From: Glycomyces algeriensis
GTDB lineage: Bacteria > Actinomycetota > Actinomycetes > Mycobacteriales > Micromonosporaceae
Length of the DNA: 64,000 nt
Reading direction: 5' to 3'
Assembly: GCF_027622855.1 (NCBI RefSeq)
Contig: NZ_JAPZVR010000001.1
Location: forward strand, 234,664 to 298,663
Part shown: positions 62,286-64,000 of the stretch, piece by piece
Numbering within the stretch: position 1 is the first letter of the stretch
How the letters are laid out: the number at the start of each line of letters is the position of its first letter
Made by a program: the position numbers and the translations under genes
Notes under the pieces: generated by a model
The model's database searches: none
Seen by the model: the letters and a program-made list of their open reading frames with translations, nothing else
What the model was told of the DNA's origin: nothing

Positions 62286-63521
62286 GTGACCGTCACGCAG
62301 GCACCGCGGGCCCGGACCGGCGGCCTGGGCCTCCTCATCGGCAGCAAGTCCGCCTCCACCGTCGCCTACGCGACCTCCTGGGTCCTGCTGCCGCTCTACG
62401 TCTACCAGGCCAGCGGCTCGGCCCTGCTGACCGCGCTGGCGTCCGCGGCGAACGTGCTCCCGTTCCTCCTCTTCGGGCTCCTCGCCGGGGCCGCCGTCGA
62501 CCGCTCCTCGCCGGTGCGGGTCATGGCCTGGATGGAAGTCGCCAACGCCGCCGTGCTGCTGTGCGTGCCGCTCCTGGCCGCCACGGTCGGCGCGGGCCCG
62601 GTTGTGTTGTGCGCCATCGGGTTCGCCTCCGCGACCGCCTACGTCTGGTTCGACGTGGCCAGCGCCGCGCTCGTCCCGGCACTCGCCGGGGCCGACGGCG
62701 TCTTCCGCGCCAACAGCTACCTCTGGATGACCACCACCGTGCTCACGGCCGTGGCCGCACCGGTCGGGTACTTCCTGCTCGAAACGCTCCGGCTCGGCCC
62801 CACCTTCGCGGTCCTCGCCGCCTGCTACCTGCTCTCGGCGGCGCTCATCGCCGCCATCCGGCCGCGCCCGGACACGGCCGGCCCGTCCCGGCCCGAACCC
62901 GGGGCGGTCTGGGCCGGCCTCAAGTACCTCGCCGGCCACCCGCTGCTGCGGACCTACACCACGGTGAACGTGGGCGTCGGGGTGAGCGCCGGAGCCGTCT
63001 ACGGGATGCTGGTCGTCTTCGCCTCCCGCGCGCTCGGCCTGCCCAGCGACGACTACCGGGTCGCGTGGATCGTCGCGGCCTCCGGGGTCGGCGCACTGCT
63101 GGGCGCGATCGCGGCCCGCCGCTTCAAAGGCGTGCCGCCGATCCCGGCGGCCCGCTGGATGACCGGCCTCGACCTGCTCCTGCTGCTCGCGTACGCCGCC
63201 GCGCCGTCCTGGCAGCTCGCCGCCGTCCTGCTGCTGTCCTGGAACGCCGTCCACACCTGCTTCCTGGTGGTGGGCATCTCGGTGCGCCAGACCGCTACAC
63301 CGCAGCGGCTCCAAGGACGCGTGAACGCCGTGGGCCGCATGATCGTCTGGGGTTCAGTGCCGCTCGGTACGCTGCTGTGCGGCGGCCTCACCGAACTCAT
63401 CGGTCCACGGTGGGCACTGGCCGCCCTGGGCGCGTTCGCGTTCGCGAGCCTCGTCACCGCCCTGCGCGCCCCCAGCGCGCTGCACACGGACAACGCACTT
63501 CTTGAGAAAGCAGACACATGA
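62286..63521 (+). CDS. MFS exporter of the biosynthetic cluster (right operon)
   Basis: 411 residues from GTG 62286, 4 bp after the reductase stop. About 12 membrane helices are predicted. It shows LLIGSKSASTVAYATSWVLLPLYVYQASGSALLTALASAANVLPFLLFGLLAGAAVDRSSPVRVMAWMEV, which is typical of the MFS macrolide-efflux-like (MefA/Cmr) group. It is a second, different exporter of the cluster and probably transports the product or an intermediate. Its stop overlaps the glycosyltransferase start (ATGA). Confidence 0.9.
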   Translation: MTVTQAPRARTGGLGLLIGSKSASTVAYATSWVLLPLYVYQASGSALLTALASAANVLPFLLFGLLAGAAVDRSSPVRVMAWMEVANAAVLLCVPLLAATVGAGPVVLCAIGFASATAYVWFDVASAALVPALAGADGVFRANSYLWMTTTVLTAVAAPVGYFLLETLRLGPTFAVLAACYLLSAALIAAIRPRPDTAGPSRPEPGAVWAGLKYLAGHPLLRTYTTVNVGVGVSAGAVYGMLVVFASRALGLPSDDYRVAWIVAASGVGALLGAIAARRFKGVPPIPAARWMTGLDLLLLLAYAAAPSWQLAAVLLLSWNAVHTCFLVVGISVRQTATPQRLQGRVNAVGRMIVWGSVPLGTLLCGGLTELIGPRWALAALGAFAFASLVTALRAPSALHTDNALLEKADT

Positions 63522-64000
63522 CCTCATCCCGTCCACTGAGGGTGCTCTTCGTGGCCTTCAGCCGCTCCAGCCTCGGCCACGTGACGCGCATGCGCACGGC
63601 CGCCAGGCGCTTCGCCGACGCCGGACACACCGTCGCCGTCGCCGCCCACGAGGAGGTCCGGCACCTCATCGAGCACGCCGGCCTGGCATGGATCGGCATC
63701 GACGAGATCGGGCCCGCCCCGGCCTGGCGCGGCATGAGCGACGTCGCGAGCCTGCGCGCCTTCGCCCGCACGCGGCTCGCCAGCCCCATCTACGTGCAGG
63801 CCTCCCTGCGCGACGAGCTGCGCGCCATCGACGAGTTCGCCCCCGACGCCGTGGTCAGCGACATGCGCAACACCGCGTCCGTCGCGGCCTCGATGCGCGG
63901 GCTGCCGAGCTTCACCTGCCACAACCTGCGCCTGTTCAAGCACCCGATGCACGCGGTGCTCCCGGAGATCCTGGCGACCCTCGAGGCGATCGGCGTCGAG
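63518..64000 (+). CDS. GT-B glycosyltransferase, 3'-truncated by the window edge
   Basis: Starts at ATG 63518 (ATGA overlap with the exporter) and stays open to the last base, giving at least 161 residues. The front reads RPLRVLFVAFSRSSLGHVTRMRTAARRFADAGHTVAVAAHEE, the first Rossmann strand and GHVTR loop of GT1/MurG-type glycosyltransferases. It continues with FAPDAVVSDMRNTASVAASMRGLPSFTCHN, the typical acceptor-domain segment. The C-terminal donor-binding half lies outside the window. It implies that the cluster product, or a resistance form of it, is glycosylated. Confidence 0.85.
   Translation, partial: MTSSRPLRVLFVAFSRSSLGHVTRMRTAARRFADAGHTVAVAAHEEVRHLIEHAGLAWIGIDEIGPAPAWRGMSDVASLRAFARTRLASPIYVQASLRDELRAIDEFAPDAVVSDMRNTASVAASMRGLPSFTCHNLRLFKHPMHAVLPEILATLEAIGVE

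Overview
This window is high-GC DNA with dense, mostly GC-ending codons, ATGA-type start/stop overlaps and actinobacterial families: LigD/Ku end joining, an IdeR/DmdR1-type iron box, a mycoredoxin-like protein, and many LacI/TetR/MarR/AraC regulators. It fits a mycelial, soil or plant-litter actinomycete. The mix of CBM13-bearing plant polysaccharide enzymes and a specialised-metabolite locus suggests Streptomyces-, Micromonospora- or Glycomyces-like bacteria; the genus cannot be fixed from the sequence alone. No rRNA, tRNA, CRISPR array, insertion sequence or phage gene was recognised.

Layout. 0-8 kb: an edge-truncated membrane protein, a membrane-anchored Hsp70-cyclophilin fusion, a DHA2 drug exporter with its TetR repressor, an EF-hand protein and a quinone-oxidoreductase-like enzyme. 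7.3-15 kb: an AraC regulator divergent from a DUF5107/TPR glycan protein, then a MarR-MBL-SnoaL group and an NmrA-like reductase. 15-26 kb: secreted polymer degradation, with a PETase/cutinase-like polyester hydrolase, GH62 arabinofuranosidase and GH10 xylanase (each with CBM13), a LacI regulator and a GH39 xylosidase whose start is frame-shifted by an 8-bp tandem repeat. A siderophore uptake operon lies between the cutinase and GH62. 26-29.5 kb: an XRE-cupin regulator, a methyltransferase, and an ECF sigma factor with a membrane partner. 29.7-41.2 kb: a DNA-repair block in which LigD is split into phosphoesterase, ligase and polymerase genes, with divergent Ku, then Lhr helicase, a small redoxin and endonuclease IV; a cellulase-like glycosidase sits inside it. 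41-50.7 kb: asparagine synthetase with a TetR gene, then an arabinan system (GH93-like enzyme, LacI, sugar ABC importer).

50.7-64 kb (running off the edge): a specialised-metabolite locus of two divergent operons. The leftward one encodes ATP-grasp ligase, two NodU-type carbamoyltransferases, an AurF-like diiron oxygenase, a second ATP-grasp ligase and an exporter. The rightward one encodes an anthranilate-synthase-like pair, a flavoprotein reductase, an exporter and a glycosyltransferase. Together they suggest a carbamoylated, amide-linked, probably glycosylated aminobenzoate product; I do not recognise a known cluster with this gene set.

The most unusual observations are: this cluster; the (GCGACCCC)x3 tract that puts the GH39 start out of frame; a perfect 354-bp inverted repeat encoding the shared CBM13 of GH10 and GH62; a nearly identical 60-bp promoter block in front of two glycan genes 25 kb apart; the polyester hydrolase with a CBM13; and the Hsp70-TM-cyclophilin fusion.
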